The notes: generated from the sequence alone by a model not told the origin. DNA of 64,000 nucleotides from Rhodospirillales bacterium (GCA_025359905.1 JANYDF010000107.1:46717-110716); one strand, 5' to 3'; counted from the stretch's first letter, positions 18,031 through 27,691 are shown. A program made the numbers and translations.

Positions 18031-19364
18031 TGGCGCACGAGGACACCAAGATCCTGTCGCTCAGCGCGTTCGACGCGCGGCGGGCAGGCGATGTCGATCC
18101 GGCAATCCGCGACCTGATCGCGCGGCGCTATCGCAGTTTCGGCGGATCGTCATACCTGCTCTACAACGAACCACTGCATGTGGCGCGCGCCAGCGGGGCT
18201 TGGCTGTACGCGCAGGATGGCACGCCGTATCTGGATGCCTACAACAACGTCCCATCGGTCGGGCATTGTCACCCGCATGTGGTGGCGGCGATGAGCCGGC
18301 AGGCGGCGGTGCTGAACACCAACACGCGGTATCTCTACGAGATCATTTACGACTACGCCGAGCGGTTGCTGGCGACGTTTCCGGCAGCGCTGGGCAATGT
18401 GGCGTTTACCTGCACCGGCAGCGAGAGCTCCGATCTGGCATTGCGGATTGCGCGAAGCGCCACGGGCGGGCAGGGGATTGTCGTGACCCGCAATGCCTAT
18501 CACGGCAACACCACGGCGGTGGCGGCGATCTCACCATCGACGGGAGCCGACGTGCCAATTGGCATCGATGTGCGTACTGTCGCACCACCCGCGTTTGGCC
18601 CGAAACCGACGCGCAAGCGCATTGCCCAGTTTGCTGAAGATGTTGCCGCCGCCTTCGCCGACTTGAAACGCCACGGCGTCCGCCCCGCCGCCTTCATCTG
18701 CGATTCCATTTTCGCCAGCGACGGAATTTATGCCGACCCGCCCGGCTTTCTGGTGCAAGCCGCCGAGGCTGCGCGTGCCGCCGGGGCACTGTATGTGGCG
18801 GACGAAGTGCAGCCCGGCTTTGGCCGCACCGGCACGCATATGTGGGGCTTTCAGCGCCACGGCGTCGAGCCGGATTTGGTGATACTCGGCAAGCCGATGG
18901 GCAATGGCCTGCCGGTCGCAGGTGTGATCGCCAAACCCGACATTTTGGCCGCGTTCAGCAAGTCCAGCGGCTACTTCAACACCTTCGGCGGCAGCCCGTT
19001 GGCAGCCGCCACCGGGATTGCGGTGCTGGAGGTGATTGAGAACGAAGGTCTGATGGCCAACGCCGCGCGCATTGGCGCTTACCTTAGTGATGGCATTCGC
19101 AAACTTGCTGCACAGCACGGCAAGATCAGCGATGTGCGCGGCGCGGGGCTTTATGCCGGTGTGGAATTCCGCGACGCGGCAGGTCATCCCGATCCGCACA
19201 CGGCGCAATTCGTGGTCAACGATCTGCGCCGCCAGCACGTGCTGATCGGAACATCCGGCACCGGGCACATCCTGAAAATCCGCCCGCCATTGTGTTTCAC
19301 CAGCGGGAACGCGGATCAGATGCTCGACGCGATGCGCAACGCGCTCGCGGCGCCGGCCAGGTAG
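18030..19364 (+). CDS. Class III PLP-dependent aminotransferase or phospho-lyase
   Basis: Fold-type I PLP enzyme of 444 aa starting at GTG 18030, whose first base is the last base of the previous stop. The Schiff-base Lys288 is in ILGKPMGNGLP and the pyridine-binding Asp in YVADEVQPGFGRTG. The segments YLDAYNNVPSVGHCHPHVV, LNTNTRYLYEIIYDYAERL and ITRNAYHGN-like VTRNAYHGNTTAV are closer to the ethanolamine-phosphate/phosphohydroxylysine phospho-lyase branch (AGXT2L type) than to GABA transaminase. It is co-transcribed with the formamidase-like subunits. It would process an amine or amino alcohol released by them, or its phosphate ester (inference). Confidence 0.85.
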   Translation: MAHEDTKILSLSAFDARRAGDVDPAIRDLIARRYRSFGGSSYLLYNEPLHVARASGAWLYAQDGTPYLDAYNNVPSVGHCHPHVVAAMSRQAAVLNTNTRYLYEIIYDYAERLLATFPAALGNVAFTCTGSESSDLALRIARSATGGQGIVVTRNAYHGNTTAVAAISPSTGADVPIGIDVRTVAPPAFGPKPTRKRIAQFAEDVAAAFADLKRHGVRPAAFICDSIFASDGIYADPPGFLVQAAEAARAAGALYVADEVQPGFGRTGTHMWGFQRHGVEPDLVILGKPMGNGLPVAGVIAKPDILAAFSKSSGYFNTFGGSPLAAATGIAVLEVIENEGLMANAARIGAYLSDGIRKLAAQHGKISDVRGAGLYAGVEFRDAAGHPDPHTAQFVVNDLRRQHVLIGTSGTGHILKIRPPLCFTSGNADQMLDAMRNALAAPAR

Positions 19365-19388
19365 GAACCCGCCGGCGCTGCACCGGCG

Positions 19389-20138
19389 TTAAATCATGTA
19401 GTCGCCGCCGTTCATGTTCATCGTGGCACCGATATAGTACGACCCCGCGTCGGACGCGAGCAGCACCACAGTCGGCGCCACTTCATCGGTGCGCCCGAAC
19501 CGGCCAATGGCCAGTTCCTTCTGCTTCATGTCGAGCCAATCTTGCGGAATGCCGCGCAGCAGCGGTGTTTCAATCGGCCCCGGGCAGATGGCGTTCACCG
19601 TGATGCCCTGGCGCGCCACCTCGTAGGCAAGGCTGCGGGTAAAGCCGATCACGCCAGCCTTGGCCGCGCAATAATGCACCATGTTCGGGGCGCCCTTATG
19701 GCCAAGCTGCGACGCGGTGTTGATGATGCGGCCCCACTGCTTGCGCTGCATCGCCGGCAACACTTGCTTGCTGCACACGAACATGCTGCGCAGGTTCACC
19801 CGGATCATGTCGTCCCACATTGCGGCGGACATATCGACCAGCAAGCTGACCGTATCAATACCGGCATTGTTGAACAGGATGTCGATGTCGCCGCCAAGTG
19901 CGGTAGAAATCGCCGTAAATGCCTCGGCAACCTGCGTCTCGTCGGCCACGTCGGCGGCGGCAGCAGCGGATTTCACGCCGAGCTTGGCGGCTTCCTCGGC
20001 CACCGCCTGCGCGCCGGCCAGATTGCGGTCGACGATGCCAATCGCCGCACCCTCGGCGGCCATGGCCAAGGCGGATGCCTTGCCGATGCCGCTCGCGCCG
20101 CCAGTGACCAAGGCGATCTTACCGTTCAGCTTACCCAT
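19389..20138 (-). CDS. SDR family oxidoreductase
   Basis: Classical short-chain dehydrogenase of 249 aa with TGGASGIG (residues 12-19), FNNAGID, catalytic NTASQLG and Tyr/Lys in VHYCAAKAG, and the C-terminus YYIGATMNMNGGDYMI. Asp in IVDRN at about residue 37 suggests NAD(H) preference. GGAGG precedes the ATG by eight bases. It lies 22 bases after the stop of the transporter ATPase and is probably the last gene of that transporter operon, so it may oxidise the imported compound or its product. Confidence 0.92.
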   Translation of the reverse strand: MGKLNGKIALVTGGASGIGKASALAMAAEGAAIGIVDRNLAGAQAVAEEAAKLGVKSAAAAADVADETQVAEAFTAISTALGGDIDILFNNAGIDTVSLLVDMSAAMWDDMIRVNLRSMFVCSKQVLPAMQRKQWGRIINTASQLGHKGAPNMVHYCAAKAGVIGFTRSLAYEVARQGITVNAICPGPIETPLLRGIPQDWLDMKQKELAIGRFGRTDEVAPTVVLLASDAGSYYIGATMNMNGGDYMI

Positions 20139-20160
20139 TGTGCCCTCCGTTACAGGTTAA

Positions 20161-21192
20161 TTAGCCGGCGCCCACGCTGAGGAGCCGTGTCGAGTCCTCC
20201 TGGAAGCGGGCGAAATTGTCGGTGGTGTGATCCAGTGCCGCCACTTTGGCGTGATGGAAGCAACTGACGAAGTGCTGCGGTGCGACCATCACCGGGGGCG
20301 GTTGCTCGGTCTTGCAGCGCGCATCGGCGAACGGGCAGCGCCCGGCGAGCGGGCAGCCCGGCGGCAGGTCAATCGGGCTCGGGATTTCACCCTCTAGCTG
20401 TATAGCGCTGGAGCGCGTCAGTTCTGGGTCGGGTAACAGCACCGACGCGAGCAGGCCGACCGAGTACGGATGGAGCGGCTTGGCGAACAGTGTTTCGGAC
20501 GGCGCTTCCTCGACAATGCTGCCGAGATACAACACCGCCACGCGGTGGCTGACGAAGCGCACGGTGCTGAGATCGTGCGTAATCAACAGATAGGCGGTGC
20601 CGAATTCAGCTTGCAGGCGAATCAGCAGGTCAACAATCTCCGCCCGTGCGGTCGGGTCGAGCGCCGACGTGGGTTCATCGAGCACAATCAACTCTGGGCG
20701 AGTAATAATGGCGCGGCCAATGCCGGCCCGCTGTTGCAATCCGGCGCTGAGCTCGGACGGATAGCGGTCGAGTGCCCGCTCCGGCAGACCCAAATGCGTG
20801 GCGGTGTCACGCACCCGGCGGTCCCGGTCCGCACGGTTCATCCCGAGGTAGCGTAATGGCTCACCCAGGGTTTCGCCGATGCGAATGCGTGGATCGAGCG
20901 ATTCGGCCGGCTCCTGAAACACCAGCTGGATGCGCCCGCGCAGAGCCTTCGAGCGGATGTTGCGCCCGCGCCCCATCTGCTCGCCATCGAAATACACATC
21001 ACCTTCGGTCGCATCGATCAAGCCAAGGATGCAGCGTCCGACAGTGGTTTTGCCGGACCCCGATTCACCGACCAGCGACAGCGTCTCGCCGCGATTAATT
21101 GTAAAGCTGACCCCGTTGACGGCCTGTACTACTTTGCCGCCCGCCAGCGGAAACAGTTTAACCAGATTTTGCACATCCAGCATCGCGCTCAT
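20161..21192 (-). CDS. Dipeptide/oligopeptide-type ABC transporter ATP-binding protein (DppF/OppF)
   Basis: Second ATPase of transporter I, 343 aa. Walker [10 protein letters not shown] is at about residues 42-50, signature [14 protein letters not shown], Walker [15 protein letters not shown], then the C-terminal oligopeptide/dipeptide extension with Cys residues ([19 protein letters not shown]). Those cysteines in DppF/OppF proteins can bind an iron-sulfur cluster. The signature reads LSAGL rather than LSGGQ, a tolerated variant. It overlaps the upstream DppD-like gene by ATGA. Confidence 0.93.
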   Translation of the reverse strand: MSAMLDVQNLVKLFPLAGGKVVQAVNGVSFTINRGETLSLVGESGSGKTTVGRCILGLIDATEGDVYFDGEQMGRGRNIRSKALRGRIQLVFQEPAESLDPRIRIGETLGEPLRYLGMNRADRDRRVRDTATHLGLPERALDRYPSELSAGLQQRAGIGRAIITRPELIVLDEPTSALDPTARAEIVDLLIRLQAEFGTAYLLITHDLSTVRFVSHRVAVLYLGSIVEEAPSETLFAKPLHPYSVGLLASVLLPDPELTRSSAIQLEGEIPSPIDLPPGCPLAGRCPFADARCKTEQPPPVMVAPQHFVSCFHHAKVAALDHTTDNFARFQEDSTRLLSVGAG

Positions 21193-22181
21193 GCCTGCGC
21201 CTCCACCGGGAAATGGCAGCGCACGGCATGGCCCGACGCCAAGGGCCGCAGGGACGGGGCCTCATTTAAGCAGCGCGTCTGACGGCGCACGCACCGGCTG
21301 GCAAACGCGCAGCCCGTGCTGGGTGTTGCTCCCGCTATTTCCTCGGCGCGCGTCCAGCGGGCGCGCAGCGCCGGATTATGCGAGAAGGCCGCCAACAACA
21401 TGATGCTATACGGATGGCCTGGGCGGGCAAAGAACCGCCGCCGGTCGGCGATTTCCACCACTTCGCCGGCGTAGATAATGGCAATGCGCGAGCAGAAATG
21501 CGCAGTGATGGCGATGTCGCGGGTGATGAACAGCGTCGCGGCGCCTTTCTCGCGGACCATTGTCTGCAGCAGGTCAAGCACCTGGGCTTGCACCGTGACA
21601 TCAAGGCCGCTGGTGGCGTCGTCGGAAATCACCAATCGGGGTGAACAGACCAGGGCAATCGCGATCACCACGCGCTGCGCCATGCCGCCGGACAGTTCGT
21701 GCGGGTAGGCGTTGAAACGGCGTTCTGGGTCTGGGATGTGCACGGCGCGCAACATGTCCAGCGCGATGCGGTCGGCTTCCTGGCGCGACACCCCCAAGTG
21801 GTAGAACGCGATGTTGCTGATCTGGCGGCCCACACTCAATACCGGGTTCAACTCGGCGCGTGGATTGGGGATGACCATCGTCAGTTCGCGGCCAAGCACG
21901 CTGCGCCGCGCTGCATCCGATTGCGCGCTGAGATCGCGGCCATTAAATAGCACCCGGCCGCGCTCGATCACGCCGGGCGGTGGCACCAGGCCCATAATCG
22001 CGCGCGCCAGCGTGGTCTTGCCCGAGCCAGACTCGCCCACCAGCCCGATCATCTCGCCTGCCTCGATCCGCAGATCGATGCCCTTCAGCGCGTGCAACGT
22101 TTGTTCGCGATAGCTGGGGAAGCCGACCCAAAGATCGGATACTTCCAGAATGGCGCTGCCAGCAGCCGGAACCCCTGTCAT
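21189..22181 (-). CDS. Dipeptide/oligopeptide-type ABC transporter ATP-binding protein (DppD/OppD)
   Basis: First ATPase of transporter I, 330 aa from ATG 22181, which overlaps the permease stop (ATGA). Walker [13 protein letters not shown] is at about residues 45-56, signature [12 protein letters not shown], and Walker B reads [15 protein letters not shown]. The position after the Walker B Asp is Asp-Ala instead of the usual Glu-Pro, so the catalytic Glu appears to be replaced by Asp. If real, this nucleotide site may hydrolyse slowly. The C-terminal Cys-rich tail [14 protein letters not shown] matches the family. Confidence 0.92.
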   Translation of the reverse strand: MTGVPAAGSAILEVSDLWVGFPSYREQTLHALKGIDLRIEAGEMIGLVGESGSGKTTLARAIMGLVPPPGVIERGRVLFNGRDLSAQSDAARRSVLGRELTMVIPNPRAELNPVLSVGRQISNIAFYHLGVSRQEADRIALDMLRAVHIPDPERRFNAYPHELSGGMAQRVVIAIALVCSPRLVISDDATSGLDVTVQAQVLDLLQTMVREKGAATLFITRDIAITAHFCSRIAIIYAGEVVEIADRRRFFARPGHPYSIMLLAAFSHNPALRARWTRAEEIAGATPSTGCAFASRCVRRQTRCLNEAPSLRPLASGHAVRCHFPVEAQA

Positions 22182-23188
22182 GCGCGCGTCCGTGGATCGA
22201 GGGCGAAGTACAGCAGATCGACCAGCAAATAGATGATGAGCGATAGCACTGCCGAGAACACCACGAAGCCAAGTACCGGATTGAGGTCGGCGTTCAGCAC
22301 GCCTTGCACAGCGTATTGCCCCGCACCGCCCCACGAAAAGACAATCTCAACCAAAACCGCACCGCCAATCAAGAATCCATAGAGCACGCTGACGATGGTG
22401 ATGATCGACGGCAACGCTGCGCGCACGGCTTGGCGCAGCACCACGCGGCGCGGCAGGCCGCACATGTCGGCGTAGCGTACAAAATCGGAATCGAGCGTCC
22501 GTTCGACTGTCGATTGCGTCATTTTCAGAATCGGACCGGCATTGATCAGGCCAAGCGTCAACACCGGCAGCACCAGATGTCCGAACGATGACCAGAGAGC
22601 GTCCATGTCACCGGCGATGAGACTGTCGATCACCATGCTGCCGGTAATGATCTCAGGCGGCAGCACGGCCATGTCGATGCGGCCGAGCGGCGCCGGAATC
22701 CAATTCAGCGTCGTGTAGAACACGTAGATCAGCACCAGCGCCAGCCAGAAATCCGGCATTGCCCCGGCCAGCAGGCCATAATAGTCGGCAAACTTGCGGA
22801 TGGGACCGCGCTTCAAGCGCGCAGCGGCGACACCGAGCGGAAAGCCGATCAAGATGGCGAGCAGCAGACCGAAGCTGATCAATTCCAGCGTCGCCGGAAA
22901 GCGCTGGAACAAATCTTCGGTCACGGGCTGCGTCGTTTGCCACGATGTCCCAAGATCGCCGCGCACCACATCGTGAAGATAGTGCATCAACTGGGTTAGC
23001 AGCGGCTTGGTGAAGCCCATCCGGTCGCGCAATTCCATCAAGCTTTTCGCGGAAGCCGTCGGTCCCAGCATCATCACCGCCGGATCGCCGGGGATGAGTT
23101 TGACGAGGAAGAAGCTGACCAGGATGATGCCGAACAACTGTGGTATCACGAACAGGATGCGGCGGCCGATATAGCGAAGGATGCGCAT
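22178..23188 (-). CDS. Dipeptide-type ABC transporter permease (DppB)
   Basis: Inner-membrane permease of transporter I, 336 aa with six predicted membrane segments. The N-terminus IGRRILFVIPQLFGIILVSF and the GDPAVMMLGPTAS periplasmic stretch are typical of DppB. The EAA-type coupling loop is YADMCGLPRRVVLRQAVRAALP at about 225-246. It lies 9 bases after the stop of the DppC-like gene, so this operon has the less usual order binding protein-C-B-D-F. Confidence 0.93.
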   Translation of the reverse strand: MRILRYIGRRILFVIPQLFGIILVSFFLVKLIPGDPAVMMLGPTASAKSLMELRDRMGFTKPLLTQLMHYLHDVVRGDLGTSWQTTQPVTEDLFQRFPATLELISFGLLLAILIGFPLGVAAARLKRGPIRKFADYYGLLAGAMPDFWLALVLIYVFYTTLNWIPAPLGRIDMAVLPPEIITGSMVIDSLIAGDMDALWSSFGHLVLPVLTLGLINAGPILKMTQSTVERTLDSDFVRYADMCGLPRRVVLRQAVRAALPSIITIVSVLYGFLIGGAVLVEIVFSWGGAGQYAVQGVLNADLNPVLGFVVFSAVLSLIIYLLVDLLYFALDPRTRA

Positions 23189-23197
23189 GCCCAGATC

Positions 23198-24148
23198 CTA
23201 GCTCAACGAGCCGGATAGAATGCGTCGCCGTCCGGGATCAGCCAGCACTTCGATGCTCGCGCCAACCAAGGCGAAGCCGAACACCGTCAATCCCAGCGCG
23301 ATGCCCGGGAAGACCGACGGCCACCATTGCCCGGTCACCACGTTCTGGAAACCCATGGCGATCATGCTGCCCCATTCCGGCGTGGGAGCGACCACGCCCG
23401 CACCGACAAAGCTGAGGCCCGCCGTCAGCAACACCGACCAGCCGATGTTGACCGACAGTTGCGACAGCACCGGGGCCATCGCGTTCGGCACAATATGGCG
23501 GACCAAGATGGAAATGTCGGACGCTCCGGCGACGTAGGCTGCTTCGACATAGCGCATCCGGCGGATCGACAGCACTTGGCTGCGCATCAGCCGCAGATAG
23601 ATCGGGGCGTTCACGAAGGCGATGGCCAGGATGATGCTGCGCACGCTTTGCCCAAACACCGCGACCAGCGCGATAGCGAATACAAAGACGGGAAAGGCTT
23701 GCAGCACGTCGGTGGACCGCATGACGAAGGTTGCAATGGCGGTGCGCCAAGTGCGCTGGCCTTCGTAGTAGCCAACAATAGCGCCAATGCTGCTGCCGAT
23801 GCAGGCTGAGAGTAGCGTGCCGAGCACGGCGATGGTTAGATCAACGCGCGGTGCGAACAGCACGCGGCTGAAGATGTCCATTCCGGTGCCGTCGGTGCCG
23901 AGAATATGGGCTGCATACGGCGGTAGCAAATACACATTCGGGTCTGCCACCAACGGCCCGTACGGCACGATCCATGGTGCAATGATGCCGATCAGCACGG
24001 TCATGCTGACAATGGCGTAGCCGACCGCAAACGCCGGGCGTGCGCGCAGCACCGCGAGAAAGAAGCGCAACCGCTGTCCGCCGCGCGCCTTGGGCGCTGG
24101 GGCAGCTTGCGCTGCCCCAGCCGTTGCTGTTGCCACGTCCTGCCTCAC
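23198..24148 (-). CDS. Dipeptide-type ABC transporter permease (DppC)
   Basis: Second permease of transporter I, 316 aa, start GTG at 24148 overlapping the binding-protein stop (GTGA). It has a long Ala-rich cytoplasmic N-terminus (residues 1-30), the DppC block HILGTDGTGMDIFSRVLFAPR, and the EAA loop YVEAAYVAGASDISILVRHIVP at about 200. The C-terminal TPEWGSMIAMGFQNVVTGQWW is the family end. It pairs with the DppB-like subunit to form the channel. Confidence 0.93.
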   Translation of the reverse strand: MRQDVATATAGAAQAAPAPKARGGQRLRFFLAVLRARPAFAVGYAIVSMTVLIGIIAPWIVPYGPLVADPNVYLLPPYAAHILGTDGTGMDIFSRVLFAPRVDLTIAVLGTLLSACIGSSIGAIVGYYEGQRTWRTAIATFVMRSTDVLQAFPVFVFAIALVAVFGQSVRSIILAIAFVNAPIYLRLMRSQVLSIRRMRYVEAAYVAGASDISILVRHIVPNAMAPVLSQLSVNIGWSVLLTAGLSFVGAGVVAPTPEWGSMIAMGFQNVVTGQWWPSVFPGIALGLTVFGFALVGASIEVLADPGRRRILSGSLS

Positions 24149-25806
24149 GCGTCGCGCGAGAAGTCCTGGAAGCGGATATTGTTCGACGTATAGTAAGTAA
24201 AACCCTTCAGGTTCGAGCGGTGGGCGAAGTGATAGCCGGGGAAGGCGATGAACACCCAGGGCGCTTCAGACATTACAATCTCCTGCGCTTTGGTCATCAT
24301 TTCCACGCGCGCCGCCTGATCGGCGGTACGGGCGGTATCCTTCAATAGCCGATCGACTTCGTCGTTCTTGTAGTTGCTATAGTTCACGAACGAGCCAGAA
24401 TTGAAGTACAGTGTCATTGAGTAGCCGATATCCGGGCACCACGGACTATCGACGTAGAAGATCATCGGCTGCTTGCGCTCGGACACGGCGTTGTAGAACG
24501 TCGCGGCCGGAATCTTCTTCAGTTCCAGCTCGACGCCGATCTCGCGCAGCGCGGTCTGATACAGAATGGCAATCGGCTCCTGCACCGGGTCGCCTGCGTT
24601 GTAGGCCAGGCTGGTCTTGAAGCCGTTCGGGAAGCCCGCGTCTTTCAGCATGGCCTTGGCCATCATCGGGTCGTACTTGTATTTCCAGAATTTCTCGGTG
24701 AAGCCGGCATAGATATTCGGCATACAGCCGGTCAGCGGCTCACCAAGGCCCTGGAATACGGTCTTCAGCACCTGTTCCTGCGGGAAGGCAAAGTTCATTG
24801 CCTGCCGCACTTTGACGTTGTTGAACGGTTCGATGTTGGCGTTCAACTCCAGCCAGATCATGAACGACGATGCCACGCTATCGATCGTCACGCCTGGCGC
24901 GCCGCGCAGCTTCATGACTTCAAGCGGCTGGAGATACTGCGCGATGTCCACGGCGCCGCCCTGGAGCAGCGACGCGCGCGTGGCTGAGGTCGGCACTTCC
25001 TTAAAGATCACCGTGTCGATGGCTGGCTTGCCGCGATAATAGTCAGGCCGCGCCTTGAAGATCGCCTGCTGGCCGCGTGTGAGCGAGTCGAGCCGGTACG
25101 GGCCGAAGCCGGCCGAATTGTTTTCGATGAACTTGCGCGCCCACGGGTCGTCGGCGTTGGAGACCTCCTTGCACTTCTTGCTGTCGTAGATCGGCGCATA
25201 CAGGTTGGGCTGTAGCTTGGCGAGCAGCGGGTTCGGATTGTCGAGATTGATCGAGACGGTGTACTTGCCTTCAACCTTGACGCCTTCTGGCTTTTCCAGG
25301 CCCAGCGTTGAAAGGTAAAAGGCGCCGATGGCTTGCAGGCCGAACTTGCGGTCCCAGGTCCATTTGACGTCGTCGGCGGTGAGTTCATTGCCCCAGTTGC
25401 TCTTGACGCCCTGGCGCAACTGGAAGCGGATAAACTTGCCGGCTGGATCAAGCTCGAATGATTCGCACAGCTTGCCGCGCACGTTGAGTCCGGCCTGCTT
25501 GTCGGGGTGGTCGGCAATGTCCTCGCGGAATGCGCCGCCCACTTTGGGATCAGGCATTGGCGCGAATTCAAGCAGATTGTCGTAAAGTGCTGCAACTGCC
25601 TCGAAAGTGCCCAGGCTGACGTCAAAGTTACTGTCCAGGCTTTGCGGTGTCGCGGGCGCTGCAATCACCAGCGTGCTCACGGTGGCAGCGGATGCCTCGG
25701 TTGCGCGAAGTGCGGCGGGCACCACAGCGCCAGCGGCCAGCGCTGAACCTGCTTTCAAGACATCGCGCCGGCGGACGGGCAGGCCTTGGATTGGATTGTC
25801 AGTCAT
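24145..25806 (-). CDS. Extracellular solute-binding protein family 5, Tat-exported
   Basis: Periplasmic substrate-binding protein of transporter I, 553 aa from ATG 25806, with AGGGGGG upstream. The N-terminus carries a twin-arginine signal, VRRRDVLKAGSALAAGAVV (residues 11-29), so it is exported folded. The SBP family 5 blocks are VAALYDNLLEF, the SFELDPAGKFIRFQLRQGVK stretch and YYRGKPAIDTVIFKEVPTSA. Ligand class (peptide, amide, opine or glycoside) is not readable. It is the first gene of the operon and faces the ABC-F gene across a 215-base intergenic region. Confidence 0.92.
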   Translation of the reverse strand: MTDNPIQGLPVRRRDVLKAGSALAAGAVVPAALRATEASAATVSTLVIAAPATPQSLDSNFDVSLGTFEAVAALYDNLLEFAPMPDPKVGGAFREDIADHPDKQAGLNVRGKLCESFELDPAGKFIRFQLRQGVKSNWGNELTADDVKWTWDRKFGLQAIGAFYLSTLGLEKPEGVKVEGKYTVSINLDNPNPLLAKLQPNLYAPIYDSKKCKEVSNADDPWARKFIENNSAGFGPYRLDSLTRGQQAIFKARPDYYRGKPAIDTVIFKEVPTSATRASLLQGGAVDIAQYLQPLEVMKLRGAPGVTIDSVASSFMIWLELNANIEPFNNVKVRQAMNFAFPQEQVLKTVFQGLGEPLTGCMPNIYAGFTEKFWKYKYDPMMAKAMLKDAGFPNGFKTSLAYNAGDPVQEPIAILYQTALREIGVELELKKIPAATFYNAVSERKQPMIFYVDSPWCPDIGYSMTLYFNSGSFVNYSNYKNDEVDRLLKDTARTADQAARVEMMTKAQEIVMSEAPWVFIAFPGYHFAHRSNLKGFTYYTSNNIRFQDFSRDA

Positions 25807-26021
25807 ATCTGTCGTTCCCCCCTGAATGCGGCCGGTCAGCGTGGCAGCGACGCAGGCTAGCAATAGTCGGGCCACGGCGCAATCTTTCATGGAAAGAAAG
25901 TTTGTTCGCCGTGCGCCGAGGGCGTGCTGCGTCTACGCCCGTCTCCGTCCGGCGAGCAGCGGTTCACGGCTTCGCCCAGTTGGTGTAAGCGCGCCGCAAC
26001 CGCCCCGGATGCCGAGGACCC

Positions 26022-27644
26022 ATGATTCGCCTGGACAACATCACGAAACAAAACGGCAAGCGCCTCGTCTTTATCGAGGCCACGGCCGCGCTCCAGAAGG
26101 GCGAGAAGATCGGCTTGGTCGGTCCCAACGGCGCGGGTAAGACCACGCTGTTCCGCTTGATCACGGGCCAGGAAGAGCCGGACGAAGGCCAGATCCTGGT
26201 CGATCGCGGCGTCAGCATCGGCTTTTTCAGCCAGGACGTCGGTGAGATGGCCGGCCGCAGTGCCGTGGCCGAGGTCATGGAGGGTGCCGGCGCGGTCAGC
26301 GAAGTGGCGTCCGAGTTGGCCGAACTCGAAGCAGCGATGGCTGACCCGGACAAAGCTGACGAAATGGACGCCATCATCGAACGCTTCGGCGATGTGCAGG
26401 CGCGCTTTGAGGAACTCGGCGGCTACGCGCTGGATGGCAAGGCACGCGAAGTGCTCGACGGCCTGGGCTTCAGCCAGGAAATGATGGACGGCGACGTGAG
26501 CAAGCTATCCGGCGGCTGGAAGATGCGCGTCGCCCTTGGCCGCATTCTGCTGATGCGCCCCGACGTGATGCTGCTCGACGAACCGAGCAACCATTTGGAT
26601 CTTGAAAGCCTGATCTGGCTCGAACAATTCCTCGCCGGATTCGACGGCGCGCTGCTGATGACATCGCACGACCGCGCGTTCATGAACCGCGTGATCAATA
26701 AAGTCATCGAGATCGACGGCGGCAGCCTCACGGCGTTTTCCGGAGACTATGAATTCTACGAGCAGCAGCGGGCGCTAAATGAAAAGCACCAGCAGGCGCA
26801 GTTCGAGCGGCAGCAGGCAATGCTGGCCAAGGAGATCAACTTCATCGAACGCTTCAAGGCGCGCGCCTCGCACGCGGCCCAGGTGCAAAGCCGGGTCAAG
26901 AAGCTGGACAAAATCGAACGGGTCGAGCCGCCGAAGCGCCGCCAATCGGTGGCGTTCGATTTCCTTCCGGCGCCTCGGTCCGGCGAGGACGTGGCCAGAT
27001 TGCGCGCTGTGGACAAGCGCTATGGCAACCGGGTAATTTATCAGGGGTTGGACCTGCTGGTGCGGCGGCGCGAGCGCTGTTGCGTGCTTGGCGTCAACGG
27101 TGCGGGCAAGTCCACGTTGTTGAAGCTGGTGACGGGCACCACGGAGCCGGATGCGGGGACGGTCACGCTCGGCGGCAGCGTGAAGTTGGGCTATTTCGCC
27201 CAGCACGCCATGGACTTGCTGGACGGCGAAAGCACCGTGTTCGAGACGCTGGATGCCGGTTTCCCGCACGCCGGCCAAGGTGCATTGCGCACATTGGCGG
27301 GGGCATTCGGCTTTTCCGGCGATGAAATCGACAAGCGCTGCCGTGTGCTGTCAGGCGGCGAGAAGGCGCGGCTGGTGATGGCGCTGATCTTATTCGATCC
27401 GCCGAATTTCCTGGTGTTGGATGAGCCAACCAACCACTTGGACATCGCGACCAAGGAAATGCTTATCGCGGCGCTGGCGCAATACGAGGGCACCATGCTG
27501 TTCGTATCGCACGACCGGCACTTCTTGGCAGCGCTGTCTAATCGCGTGCTGGAACTAACGCCCGAAGGCATTCACCAGTATGGCGGCGGCTACACCGAAT
27601 ACGTGGCTCGCACCGGACACGAGGCGCCCGGCCTGCACGCTTAA
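26022..27644 (+). CDS. ABC-F family ATP-binding cassette protein (translation factor type)
   Basis: Soluble protein of 540 aa with two fused ATPase domains and no membrane segment. First Walker A is GPNGAGKTT (residues 35-43), signature LSGGWKMRVALGR, Walker B MLLDEPSNHLD; second Walker A is GVNGAGKST (about 355), LSGGEKARLVMA and LVLDEPTNHLD. Between them lies a charged linker with EQQRALNEKHQQAQFERQQA, the interdomain P-site tRNA-interacting motif region. ABC-F proteins bind the ribosome; the closest E. coli relative by layout is YbiT/EttA. It is a housekeeping gene within a catabolic island. Confidence 0.93.
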   Translation: MIRLDNITKQNGKRLVFIEATAALQKGEKIGLVGPNGAGKTTLFRLITGQEEPDEGQILVDRGVSIGFFSQDVGEMAGRSAVAEVMEGAGAVSEVASELAELEAAMADPDKADEMDAIIERFGDVQARFEELGGYALDGKAREVLDGLGFSQEMMDGDVSKLSGGWKMRVALGRILLMRPDVMLLDEPSNHLDLESLIWLEQFLAGFDGALLMTSHDRAFMNRVINKVIEIDGGSLTAFSGDYEFYEQQRALNEKHQQAQFERQQAMLAKEINFIERFKARASHAAQVQSRVKKLDKIERVEPPKRRQSVAFDFLPAPRSGEDVARLRAVDKRYGNRVIYQGLDLLVRRRERCCVLGVNGAGKSTLLKLVTGTTEPDAGTVTLGGSVKLGYFAQHAMDLLDGESTVFETLDAGFPHAGQGALRTLAGAFGFSGDEIDKRCRVLSGGEKARLVMALILFDPPNFLVLDEPTNHLDIATKEMLIAALAQYEGTMLFVSHDRHFLAALSNRVLELTPEGIHQYGGGYTEYVARTGHEAPGLHA

Positions 27645-27647
27645 GCA

Positions 27648-27681
27648 CAGCCGTCCTGCCCGCCGATGGGCAGGACGGCTG
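27648..27681. terminator. Strong bidirectional hairpin terminator
   Basis: A perfect 14-bp inverted repeat (CAGCCGTCCTGCCC / GGGCAGGACGGCTG) with a 6-base loop lies between the convergent ABC-F and sugar-binding-protein genes. The T-run on the plus side is short (CTTGTTGCGGTT). Confidence 0.85.
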
Positions 27682-27691
27682 CTTGTTGCGG

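Noticed and set aside
19370..19388. Terminator hairpin CGCCGG-CGCTGCA-CCGGCG between convergent genes
   Set aside because: Only a six-base stem in GC-rich sequence with no T-run; too weak to list as a feature.
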